Source: Taibaiella helva
GTDB taxonomy: Bacteria; Bacteroidota; Bacteroidia; Chitinophagales; Chitinophagaceae
Direction: 5' to 3'
NCBI RefSeq assembly: GCF_003545695.1
Contig: NZ_QUZZ01000003.1
Location: forward strand, 434,001 to 498,000
Length of the DNA: 64,000 bases
Under the pieces are notes generated by a model. That model saw only the letters and a list, made by a program, of their open reading frames with translations, was not told the DNA's origin and did no database searches. Each line of letters starts with the position of its first letter. Positions within the stretch are counted from its first letter, which is position 1. Below are positions 42,506 through 49,943 of this stretch, in pieces. Both the position numbers and the translations under genes were made by a program.

Positions 42506-45044
42506 GACCGGCAAATGGCTGGCGCTGGTATTGCTGCTGCTTATTGCCGGACAGGTGCAGGGATGGGCGCAGACCATTGTTCGCGGCACTGTAAAGGATG
42601 CGACTTCGGGCGATCCTATGCCCTTTGTGAGCGTGGCCATCAAAGGAACAACTTCTGGCACCACTACCGATGTGCAGGGTAATTACGAGCTGCAGACCTC
42701 TGAGCAGGCCGCTAAAATACAATTCACCTTCCTGGGATATATTACCGAGACCCGCGACCTCGTGATCGGGCAGACACAGACGATCAATATATCACTGAAG
42801 GAAAGCAACAAGACCCTGGACGAAGTAGTGATCAAGCCCAAGAAAGAAAAATACCGTAACAAGAATAATCCTGCCGTAGAGCTCATCCGCAGGGTGATCG
42901 AGCATAAGAAGCAGAACCGGATGGAACATTATGACTATGTTTCCTACCAGGAATACGAAAAGATGCAGGTGGCCATCAACAATACGCCCGAAGCCATCAA
43001 GAAGAATTTCCTGTTCCGGAAGTATAAGTTTGTGCTGGACAATGTAGATACTACCAAGATCGCCGGTAAGGCGCTGCTGCCGGTTTACCTTGAAGAAAAT
43101 ATTTCCCAGAAGTACTTCCGTAAGAGCCCGGAAAAGAAAAAGGTGATCATAACGGCGACCAAGCGCATCAATTTCGACGAGCGCTATATCAACAACGAAA
43201 GCATTACGACTTATCTCAAGCACCTGTACCAGGATGTAGATCTTTATGAAAATAATGTCTACGTAGTGACGAACTCCTTCCTGAGTCCTATTGCCGATAT
43301 GTCGCCCACTTTTTACAAATTCTATATTACCGATACCGTATCTGCCGATGGGATCAAGCTGGTGGAGCTGTCTTTGTTTCCGCGCAATAAGAACGACCTG
43401 CTTTTCCAGGGTAAGCTGTATGTCACGCTCGACGGCAATTACGCCGTACAGAAAGCGGTGCTGGGTGTAAACAAAGATGTGAACCTGAACTGGGTGACCA
43501 GCCTGGACCTTACACTGGACTTCGAACGCAGCGCTGACGGCCGCTACCATCCTTCCAAAAGCAATCTGTTGGTGAACTTTGGCTTGTTCCAGGGTAAGAA
43601 AGGACTCTTCGGAGAGCGTTCGGTAACGATCCGTAACTTCAACATGACCGATCGTATCGCCGACAGTATATTCAAAGGGCAGGAGACCGTAAGGGCCGAC
43701 AGCTCGCTCAACCACAGCAACGATTACTGGCTGCAAAACCGCCCGGACTCGCTCTCTGCCGTGGAGGCGAATACCTACCGCAACATGGACAGCCTCAACA
43801 ACATGAAGTCGTTCAAGACGCTGATGTGGATCGGTACTACCTTCCTCGCCGGTTATAATGTAAACGGTCCCGTAGAAATAGGCCCCCTGAGCACTTTCTA
43901 CAGCTTCAACCCGGTCGAAGGCTTCCGCCTGCGTTTCGGTGGCCGTACCACTACCCAGTTCAGCAAGCGTTTCTATACCGAGGCATACGGCGCTTACGGT
44001 TTCAAGGATGAGCGCTGGAAGTTCTACCTCGGCGGTACTTATTCGATCAACAATAAGAGCATCTACACCTACCCCCTGAATTATTTCAGGGCCAGCTTCC
44101 AGCGGGAAACGAGCATTCCCGGCCAGGATCTGCAGTTTGTACAAGAGGACAACCTGCTGCTTTCCTTCAAGCGGGGCATCAATGATAAGTGGATGTATAA
44201 CGACATCTTAAAACTGGAGTATGTATACGAATTCGGCGACCATATGAGCGTAAGGGCGCAGTACAAGAACCAGAAGCAGGAAGCAGCCGGCGGCCTCGAC
44301 TTTATCTATGCCGACGGCAGCCTGAAAGATACCGTGCAATCGTACCGCAACTCCGAAGTCGGGCTGGAATGGCGTTGGGCGCCCCACGAGCAGTTCTTCC
44401 AGCGCAAGCTATACCGCACACCCATTCCCAATGCTTATCCCATCATTACCGTGCGCTTTAACGCCGGCGTGAAAGGCTTGTTTGGCGGGCAATACAACTA
44501 CCAGGCCATCAGGGGCAATATTTATAAGCGTTTTTATTTATCGCAGCTGGGCCTGGCCGACGTGATTATCGGCGGCGGCTATATTTTCGGAAAAGTACCT
44601 TATCCTTTGCTGGATATCGCCAAAGCCAACCAGACCTATGCCTACCAACTGCAGGCCTACTCGCTGATGAACTTCCTGGAATTTGTGAGCGACCGTTATG
44701 TCAACCTGAATATCGATTACCACATGTATGGCTTTATCTTTAACAAAATACCCCTGTTCAAAAAGCTGAAGCTGCGTGAGGTGGCCACCTTCAAGCTGCT
44801 GTATGGCGGCGTACGGGCTGAGAACCGGCCTCAGAACGACCCGGGCCTGTTCCGCTTCCCCGTCGACCAGTACGGACGCACAACTACCTATTCGCTCGAA
44901 AAGGAGCCTTATATGGAAGTGAGCGTAGGCGTGGAGAATATTCTTAACCTGTTCCGGGTCGACCTGGTGAAACGCCTCTCCTACCTGGATCATCCTTATA
45001 TTTCCGACCTGGGTGTCCGGGCCAGGATCAACTTCGATTTCTAG
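42453..45044 (+). CDS. DUF5686 and carboxypeptidase-regulatory-like outer-membrane protein
   Basis: An 863-residue protein. Seen: signal peptide (about 18-40, WLALVLLLLIAGQVQGWAQ), a carboxypeptidase-regulatory-like domain (about 42-128, VRGTVKDATSGDPMPFVSV), then the long DUF5686 region with PAVELIRRVIEHKKQN and a C-terminal beta-barrel ending in LGVRARINFDF. Such proteins are outer-membrane barrels of unknown function in Bacteroidota. The ATG at 42453 lies within the 3' end of the GtrA gene (53-base overlap, another frame); no in-frame ATG that keeps the signal peptide exists later. Operon membership with the inositol genes could be functional or only positional. Confidence 0.88.
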   Translation: MYFRNFLFSESSDSKGLKTGKWLALVLLLLIAGQVQGWAQTIVRGTVKDATSGDPMPFVSVAIKGTTSGTTTDVQGNYELQTSEQAAKIQFTFLGYITETRDLVIGQTQTINISLKESNKTLDEVVIKPKKEKYRNKNNPAVELIRRVIEHKKQNRMEHYDYVSYQEYEKMQVAINNTPEAIKKNFLFRKYKFVLDNVDTTKIAGKALLPVYLEENISQKYFRKSPEKKKVIITATKRINFDERYINNESITTYLKHLYQDVDLYENNVYVVTNSFLSPIADMSPTFYKFYITDTVSADGIKLVELSLFPRNKNDLLFQGKLYVTLDGNYAVQKAVLGVNKDVNLNWVTSLDLTLDFERSADGRYHPSKSNLLVNFGLFQGKKGLFGERSVTIRNFNMTDRIADSIFKGQETVRADSSLNHSNDYWLQNRPDSLSAVEANTYRNMDSLNNMKSFKTLMWIGTTFLAGYNVNGPVEIGPLSTFYSFNPVEGFRLRFGGRTTTQFSKRFYTEAYGAYGFKDERWKFYLGGTYSINNKSIYTYPLNYFRASFQRETSIPGQDLQFVQEDNLLLSFKRGINDKWMYNDILKLEYVYEFGDHMSVRAQYKNQKQEAAGGLDFIYADGSLKDTVQSYRNSEVGLEWRWAPHEQFFQRKLYRTPIPNAYPIITVRFNAGVKGLFGGQYNYQAIRGNIYKRFYLSQLGLADVIIGGGYIFGKVPYPLLDIAKANQTYAYQLQAYSLMNFLEFVSDRYVNLNIDYHMYGFIFNKIPLFKKLKLREVATFKLLYGGVRAENRPQNDPGLFRFPVDQYGRTTTYSLEKEPYMEVSVGVENILNLFRVDLVKRLSYLDHPYISDLGVRARINFDF

Positions 45045-45061
45045 AAAAGCGATTCGCCTGA

Positions 45062-45445
45062 TCAGGCAATCTTCACCGGCCTTTTGTTTTCATCGATCGC
45101 GACGAAAGTGAAAGTGCCGGTGATCGCTTTTTCACGCATTACCGAATACATTTCCTCAATGTAGATATCCACCTTCACCTTAAGGCTGGTGGTGCCGATA
45201 TAAGTTACCCTGCCGATCAGCTCGATAATGGTGCCGCCCGGGATAGGCATTTTAAAGTCGATCTTGTCGGAGGATACTGTCACTACCTTTTTGCGGGTGA
45301 AACGCGTAGCGGCAATAAAGGCGACTTCATCCATCAGCTGCATGGCCGTGCCGCCGAATAGGGTATCGTAATGGTTGGTATTGTTGGGAAAAACGGCTTT
45401 AAAAATACGGGTTTCCGAATCCAGGATTCTTTGTTCTAAGGTCAT
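45062..45445 (-). CDS. Acyl-CoA thioesterase (hotdog fold, YciA-like)
   Basis: A 127-residue hotdog thioesterase. Seen: NHYDTLFGGTAMQLMDEVAFIAATRF (residues about 24-49, with the conserved N and D/E of the active site), SSDKIDFKMPIPGGTIIEL and a C-terminal GTFTFVAIDENKRPV strand. These enzymes hydrolyse medium to long acyl-CoA. Its ATG overlaps the stop of the upstream CWC-type gene by four bases (45442-45445), so the two are coupled. Convergent with the DUF5686 gene. Confidence 0.92.
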   Translation of the reverse strand: MTLEQRILDSETRIFKAVFPNNTNHYDTLFGGTAMQLMDEVAFIAATRFTRKKVVTVSSDKIDFKMPIPGGTIIELIGRVTYIGTTSLKVKVDIYIEEMYSVMREKAITGTFTFVAIDENKRPVKIA

Positions 45446-45684
45446 TGCTTTTGTGTGGGAGGAAAAATCTGGTTTAGTTTCTCATTGAAGGTCTCGACGC
45501 GCATCTCATGGCGGATTTCCAGCAGGCATTTGCGGCACAGGCAATCGGCATAGCGGCGGGCGATATAGTCCTTCTCGGTATCCTTGAAGCTGATGCCGCT
45601 GCATTGGCACTCGGTCACATTGCCCACTTTGCATTCAAAGGGGGCATTGCAGCGCGGGCAATATTTGGTTTCATGACAGGGCAT
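45442..45684 (-). CDS. Cysteine-rich CWC family protein
   Basis: An 80-residue protein with a zinc-ribbon-like pattern: KYCPRCNAPFECKVGNVTECQC at about residues 7-28 and CLCRKCLLEIR at about 47-57. ATG 45684 gives the family's usual N-terminus; the longer frame runs back into metE. CWC proteins are small, probably zinc-binding, and of unknown role. Coupled to the thioesterase gene by a four-base overlap. Confidence 0.85.
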   Translation of the reverse strand: MPCHETKYCPRCNAPFECKVGNVTECQCSGISFKDTEKDYIARRYADCLCRKCLLEIRHEMRVETFNEKLNQIFPPTQKQ

Positions 45685-45723
45685 ACCGGCAAAGTTAAGC
45701 GGTTGGAAATTAAGAGGAGTATA

Positions 45724-45757
45724 GCTCCGGCGCTTTCCGTCAGGAAAGTGCCGGAGC
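45724..45757 (-). terminator. Hairpin after metE
   Basis: A 15-bp stem, GCTCCGGCGCTTTCC (45724-45738) with GGAAAGTGCCGGAGC (45743-45757), one G-U pair and a four-base loop, begins seven bases after the metE stop. No T-tract follows on the minus strand, so it may be a weak or Rho-assisted terminator or a 3'-end stabiliser. Confidence 0.6.
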
Positions 45758-45764
45758 CGTGTTG

Positions 45765-48062
45765 TCAGGCGGTCGGCACCATCTCGCGGGCTTTCGTCGC
45801 TGCGGCGACCATATGCCGCAACGCCGTCTCGGTCTCGGGCCAGTTGCGGGTCTTCAGCCCGCAGTCGGGATTTACCCACAGGTTCTTTGCCGGCAGCAAA
45901 GCCGCAGCCTTCTGCAGCAGCTCGCTCATCTCTGCTATCGAAGGTACCCTGGGTGAATGAATATCGTACACACCCGGCCCTATTTCATTGGGATACCTGA
46001 ATGTGGCAAAGGCTTCCAGCAGTTCCATCTGGGAACGGGAGGTCTCGATGGTGATCACGTCGGCATCCATTGCAGCGATGTGCGCGATGATGTCGTTGAA
46101 TTCGGAATAGCACATGTGGGTATGGATCTGCGTGCTGTCCTGCACACCGCCCGCGGCAATGCGGAAAGCCTTTACTGCCCATTGCAGGTAATGGTCCTGC
46201 TTGTGGCGGCGTAAAGGGAGCCCTTCTCTTATAGCCGGCTCATCGATCTGTATCATACGGATGCCGGCCGTTTCCAGGGCCAGCACTTCTTCCCTTATCG
46301 CCAGCGCGATCTGGTTGGCCGTCGCTTCACGCGGCTGATCATCCCTTACAAAGGACCATTGCAATATAGTTACCGGTCCGGTAAGCATGCCCTTCATAGG
46401 CTTATCGGTCAAGGATTGGGCGTAGCGGCTCCAGGCAACGGTCATGTCGCCCGGACGGTTGATATCGCCGTAGATCACCGGCGGCTTCACACAACGGCTG
46501 CCATAGCTCTGCACCCATCCGTTTTGAGTGAAGGTAAACCCTTCGAGCTGCTCGCCGAAGTATTCGACCATATCGTTGCGCTCAAACTCCCCATGCACCA
46601 GCACATCCAGGCCAATGTCCTCCTGCAGGCGTACGGTGCGTTCCGTTTCTTCCTGTAGCAGCGCTTCATACTGTGCTGTGCTCAGCTGACCTTTCTTCCA
46701 TTGCTGCCGCCATTGCCGTATAGCTGCCGTCTGGGGAAAGGAGCCTATGGTTGTGGTGGGAAACAGCGGCAACCCGAAGGCCTGCTGCTGCAATACCTGT
46801 CTGCCGGGAAAGGCTTGTTGCCGTCGGGCATCGGCATCAGTGATCGCCGCGGTCTTTTGCTGTACGGCCTCCTTATGGATCAGGGGTGAAGCACGGCGCC
46901 GGGCAATGCTCTGGCAGCGCGCTTCCAGCAAAGCGGTATCCCCGTTGACAATGTCTTTCAGCGCTTTCAGCTCCTGCAGCTTCTGCTGTGCAAAGGCCAT
47001 CCAGTCTTTGATCTCTTCGGGCAACCTGGTTTCAAGGCTAAGGTCCACGGGGCTATGCAGCAGGGAGCAGGAAGGCGCGATCATGATGCGGTCCGCTCCA
47101 ATGTGTTCCAGTGCGGTTTGCAGCAGCTGCAGCGATTGCTCATAATCATTCTTCCAGATATTACGCCCGTCGATCAGGCCGAGCGAAAGTATGCGTTCTT
47201 CGGGGATGGCCGCAAGCGCGGCTTCCAGCTGCTGCGGCGCTCTCACCAGGTCCAGGTGCAGTGCACAGACCGGCAGGCTGAGCGCCAGTGGCATGTTCTC
47301 TTCTAGTCCTTCGAAATAGGTGGTCAGTAAGATCCTGATCTGCGGGCATGCTCTTTTGATGGCCTGGTAGGCGCTTACGAAAGCTTTTTTATCCTGTTCC
47401 CGCAGATCCAGGCCCAGCATCGGCTCATCGAGCTGCACCCAGTCCGCACCATAGTCGGCCAGCCGGCTAAGCAGGCTGATATATACCGGCAGCAGCCGGG
47501 GCAACAGATCGATTCGGTCAAAGCCCGCTCCCTTCTCCTTGCCCAGCAGCAGGAAAGACACCGGGCCGATCAAAACGGGTTTAGGCACACGGCCCAATGT
47601 TTCCCTGGCGCCGTTGAATGCTTCGAACACCCGCTGGGAAAAGAGCTGAAAGGTTTGCTCCGCCTGGAATTCGGGCACGATATAATGGTAATTGGTGTCG
47701 AACCATTTGGTCATTTCCATGGCAGTGATGTCAAAGCCGTCTTTCTGATAGCCCCTGGCCATAGCAAAACAAAGATCGAGCTCCGTATTGCCTTTCACAT
47801 TGGTCAGAACCGGTGTATAGCGCTCGGGGATAACGCCCAGGGTAAGGCTCATGTCGAGCACATGATCGTAAAAGCTGAAATCGTTGCAGGGTACCAGGTC
47901 AATGCCGCTGTCAGCCTGGATCTGCCAGTGCCTGCGGCTCAGCTCGCGCGCTGTATCGTACAGCTGATCCCGGTTAATCTCGCCTGCCCAATATTGTTCG
48001 CAGGCTTTTTTTAGTTCGCGTCGGGCACCAATGCGCGGGTAGCCCAGGTTGTTGAGTAACAT
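45765..48062 (-). CDS. metE: Cobalamin-independent methionine synthase
   Basis: A 765-residue MetE, which transfers methyl from 5-methyltetrahydropteroyl-triglutamate to homocysteine without B12. Seen: the N-terminal barrel start NLGYPRIGARRELKKA (residues about 5-20), FDTNYHYIVPEF, and the catalytic C-terminal barrel with TTTIGSFPQTAAIRQWR, VHGEFERNDMVEYF, HTHMCYSEF (zinc His and Cys) and WVNPDCGLKTR (second zinc Cys). Length is that of the family. It is preceded by a cobalamin riboswitch (48231-48350), consistent with repression when B12 is available and MetH can be used. Confidence 0.97.
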   Translation of the reverse strand: MLLNNLGYPRIGARRELKKACEQYWAGEINRDQLYDTARELSRRHWQIQADSGIDLVPCNDFSFYDHVLDMSLTLGVIPERYTPVLTNVKGNTELDLCFAMARGYQKDGFDITAMEMTKWFDTNYHYIVPEFQAEQTFQLFSQRVFEAFNGARETLGRVPKPVLIGPVSFLLLGKEKGAGFDRIDLLPRLLPVYISLLSRLADYGADWVQLDEPMLGLDLREQDKKAFVSAYQAIKRACPQIRILLTTYFEGLEENMPLALSLPVCALHLDLVRAPQQLEAALAAIPEERILSLGLIDGRNIWKNDYEQSLQLLQTALEHIGADRIMIAPSCSLLHSPVDLSLETRLPEEIKDWMAFAQQKLQELKALKDIVNGDTALLEARCQSIARRRASPLIHKEAVQQKTAAITDADARRQQAFPGRQVLQQQAFGLPLFPTTTIGSFPQTAAIRQWRQQWKKGQLSTAQYEALLQEETERTVRLQEDIGLDVLVHGEFERNDMVEYFGEQLEGFTFTQNGWVQSYGSRCVKPPVIYGDINRPGDMTVAWSRYAQSLTDKPMKGMLTGPVTILQWSFVRDDQPREATANQIALAIREEVLALETAGIRMIQIDEPAIREGLPLRRHKQDHYLQWAVKAFRIAAGGVQDSTQIHTHMCYSEFNDIIAHIAAMDADVITIETSRSQMELLEAFATFRYPNEIGPGVYDIHSPRVPSIAEMSELLQKAAALLPAKNLWVNPDCGLKTRNWPETETALRHMVAAATKAREMVPTA

Positions 48063-48230
48063 GCGTTATCGCTTTTAAAGATGAATAAACAGGGTTGCGA
48101 TATGCTTGCGAAGAGTAAGATAGGGGAAAGACGAAGAGACAGGAACAACCTGTAGGTTGCCTTATGGACAGGTGGGTCTGCTCTTTTTCGTCGGCGCCAT
48201 AGCTTCAGATCGCGAAAGCATGAACCAAAC

Positions 48231-48399
48231 ATAGCAGGCAAGTATCTGACTCTCCCTTGCGGGATCACAGTTGCGCGACAGCCCGTGAATTGCACACGGT
48301 TCCTTTTTAATCCCTTCCGGTAACGGTTTTACCAAAGGGCGCCAGGCTATGAGAAAATATGATAAAGAACAATGTTGGCGGAGCAACGGGGCAAATATA
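48231..48399 (-). promoter_or_regulatory. Promoter and cobalamin riboswitch of metE
   Basis: On the minus strand a -7 element TATATTTG (48399-48392) is followed by a cobalamin aptamer at about 48350-48231. Seen: closing stem ATAGC/GCTAT, GGAACCGTGTGCAATTCACGG, the core CTGTCGCGCAACTGTGATCCC (in two parts here: CTGTCGCGCAAC and TGTGATCCC) and the B12 box AGTCAGATACTTGCC (48251-48237). It is a compact form, about 120 nt. The leader of about 170 bases from there to metE should hold the expression platform. Upstream of it, 48400-48629 is AT-rich low-complexity sequence with no gene. Confidence 0.9.
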
Positions 48400-48629
48400 A
48401 GGAGCCTAAGCAATAAATTCCAAATCAAAGTTTACAGTACAATTGCCAATTTCGAAAATCTAATTTCCGGTTTCCAGATCTGAGCGCCCGGGGAAACAGG
48501 TATTAATCAAGACGGTAAGAATCAAGTATCTCTGGTATTAAGTGCGAAGTATCCCCAACCCAAAACTTCCAACTTCTGGTATCTAACACCTAATGTCTAA
48601 CATCTGATCTCTGAATTATTTTGAAAATA

Positions 48630-48650
48630 AGACTGATTGGTCTATATTTG
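48630..48650 (+). promoter_or_regulatory. Autoregulatory operator and -7 element of the TetR gene
   Basis: The palindrome AGACTGATTGGTCT (48630-48643) shares its last base with the -7 element TATATTTG (48643-48650), and the ATG is at 48656. The transcript is thus nearly leaderless and a bound repressor would block the promoter. A second copy lies at 49320. Confidence 0.7.
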
Positions 48651-48655
48651 TATTG

Positions 48656-49252
48656 ATGTTATCCAAAGCAGAAAGAACGAGACAAATGATTGTGGAACGG
48701 GCGGCGCCGGTATTCAACCGGAAAGGCTATGCCGGTACCTCGATGCAGGACATACTGGATGCGACCGGTCTGGCGAAAGGGGGCATTTACGGCAATTTTC
48801 AGAACAAGGATGAGCTGGCAGCGGCAGTGTTCGATTATGCCTACCGGGCGGTGCTGGCGGCGATCAGGGCCAGGGTGCTGAGCAAAAGATCGGCGCAGGA
48901 CAAGCTGCAGGCGATCTTTAAATTTTATCATAATTATACCGTAAATCCACTGTTCCCCGGCGGATGCCCTGTGCTGAATACCGCCGTGGAAACGGATGAT
49001 CAGCTACCTTTTCTCAAGCAGAAAGCGGCGGCTGCCATGCAGGAAATGCTGGGATCGCTGCAGTACATTATCCGGAGGGGCATCGATACCGGGGAGTTCG
49101 ACCCGGAGCTGGATGCCCGGCAGGAAGCAATGCTCATCTACAGCATCATAGAGGGAGGCATTATGATGAGCAAGCTCTCCGATCAGCCCGGTATCCTGAA
49201 CAAGCTGCTGAGGCATTTAAAGAAAGAAGTAGAACAGCGTTTTGTCGTTTGA
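48656..49252 (+). CDS. TetR/AcrR-family transcriptional regulator
   Basis: A 198-residue TetR-type repressor. ATG 48656 is used; a TTG one codon earlier is less likely. Seen: N-terminal HTH domain (about 8-54, MIVERAAPVFNRKGYAGTSM, QDILDATGLAKGGIYGNFQN) and a C-terminal ligand domain with FPGGCPVLNTAVETDD, the TetR_C group typical of this branch. Two AGACYGATYGGTCT palindromes, one at its own promoter and one before the next gene (49349), mark the likely regulon. The ligand is unknown. Confidence 0.93.
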   Translation: MLSKAERTRQMIVERAAPVFNRKGYAGTSMQDILDATGLAKGGIYGNFQNKDELAAAVFDYAYRAVLAAIRARVLSKRSAQDKLQAIFKFYHNYTVNPLFPGGCPVLNTAVETDDQLPFLKQKAAAAMQEMLGSLQYIIRRGIDTGEFDPELDARQEAMLIYSIIEGGIMMSKLSDQPGILNKLLRHLKKEVEQRFVV

Positions 49253-49319
49253 TTTTTCAGCCGCAATCCGCTTAAGCAAAGGGTTTCCGTACGGCAATCC
49301 TGTTTTTTTTAATAAAAAC

Positions 49320-49333
49320 AGACCGATCGGTCT
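49320..49333. promoter_or_regulatory. TetR operator before the thioesterase gene
   Basis: AGACCGATCGGTCT is a perfect 14-bp palindrome 15 bases upstream of the ATG at 49349. It matches the operator at 48630 except at two symmetric positions. Confidence 0.7.
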
Positions 49334-49348
49334 TTAAATTAATTAACT

Positions 49349-49846
49349 ATGCATAAGATTCCTTCTTCCGGCTACGGTATCCGTTTTGCCGATTGTGACC
49401 CCTTCGGTCATTTGAATAATGCGCGGTACCTCGATTATTTCCTGCAGGCGCGGGAAGATCACCTGCTGCAGGCTTACCAGCTCAGCCTGGCCGATTATTA
49501 CCAGCAAGGGCTCAGCTGGCTGGTGGGCGGGCACCAGATCACCTACCTGAAACCAGCAGCTTATCGGGAACAGGTAATCATCAGCAGCATGCTGATCGGC
49601 GCAGACACGGAGAGTCTATTGGTAGAGATGCAGATGACGAACGAAGCACAGACGCAGCTGAAGGCGCTGCTCTGGACAAAATTTATCCCGGTGAACATCC
49701 AGTCCGGCAAGCGGCAGGAGCATCCCGCAGAATTTATGGCCTTTGCACAGTCGATCGCTGTTGATGATGTGAACGTCAGCGCGGGCTACGATCTCCGCCT
49801 GAAAGCCGTAGTGGCCGCTTTTAAGAAGGAAGCGCCGCGCGTATAG
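49349..49846 (+). CDS. Acyl-CoA thioesterase (4-hydroxybenzoyl-CoA thioesterase-like)
   Basis: A 165-residue hotdog thioesterase of the 4HBT type. Seen: RFADCDPFGHLNNARYLDYF (about residues 10-29), where Asp at the DxDPFGHLNN motif is the catalytic acid region, then EDHLLQAYQLSLADYYQQGL and the second strand HQITYLKPAAYREQVIISSM. It hydrolyses an acyl- or aryl-CoA; the substrate is not clear. The palindrome at 49320-49333 suggests induction through the adjacent TetR protein. Confidence 0.88.
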   Translation: MHKIPSSGYGIRFADCDPFGHLNNARYLDYFLQAREDHLLQAYQLSLADYYQQGLSWLVGGHQITYLKPAAYREQVIISSMLIGADTESLLVEMQMTNEAQTQLKALLWTKFIPVNIQSGKRQEHPAEFMAFAQSIAVDDVNVSAGYDLRLKAVVAAFKKEAPRV

Positions 49847-49872
49847 CGCTCTGCTGTATCGGTTTGTCCGAA

Positions 49873-49903
49873 CAAAAAAGTCCCCGGCAATGCCGGGGAC
49901 TTT
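49873..49903. terminator. Bidirectional terminator between thioesterase and nrdA
   Basis: AAAGTCCCCGGCA (49878-49890) pairs with TGCCGGGGACTTT (49891-49903). On the minus strand six or more T follow, which fits nrdA termination; the plus side also serves the thioesterase gene. Confidence 0.85.
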
Positions 49904-49943
49904 CGGGTTAAGGCCAGGGGCCTTTATAACTATTCAAAAAAAC

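Noticed and set aside
48162-48428. 88-residue frame over the metE leader
   Set aside because: It covers the cobalamin aptamer and promoter and has no protein features.
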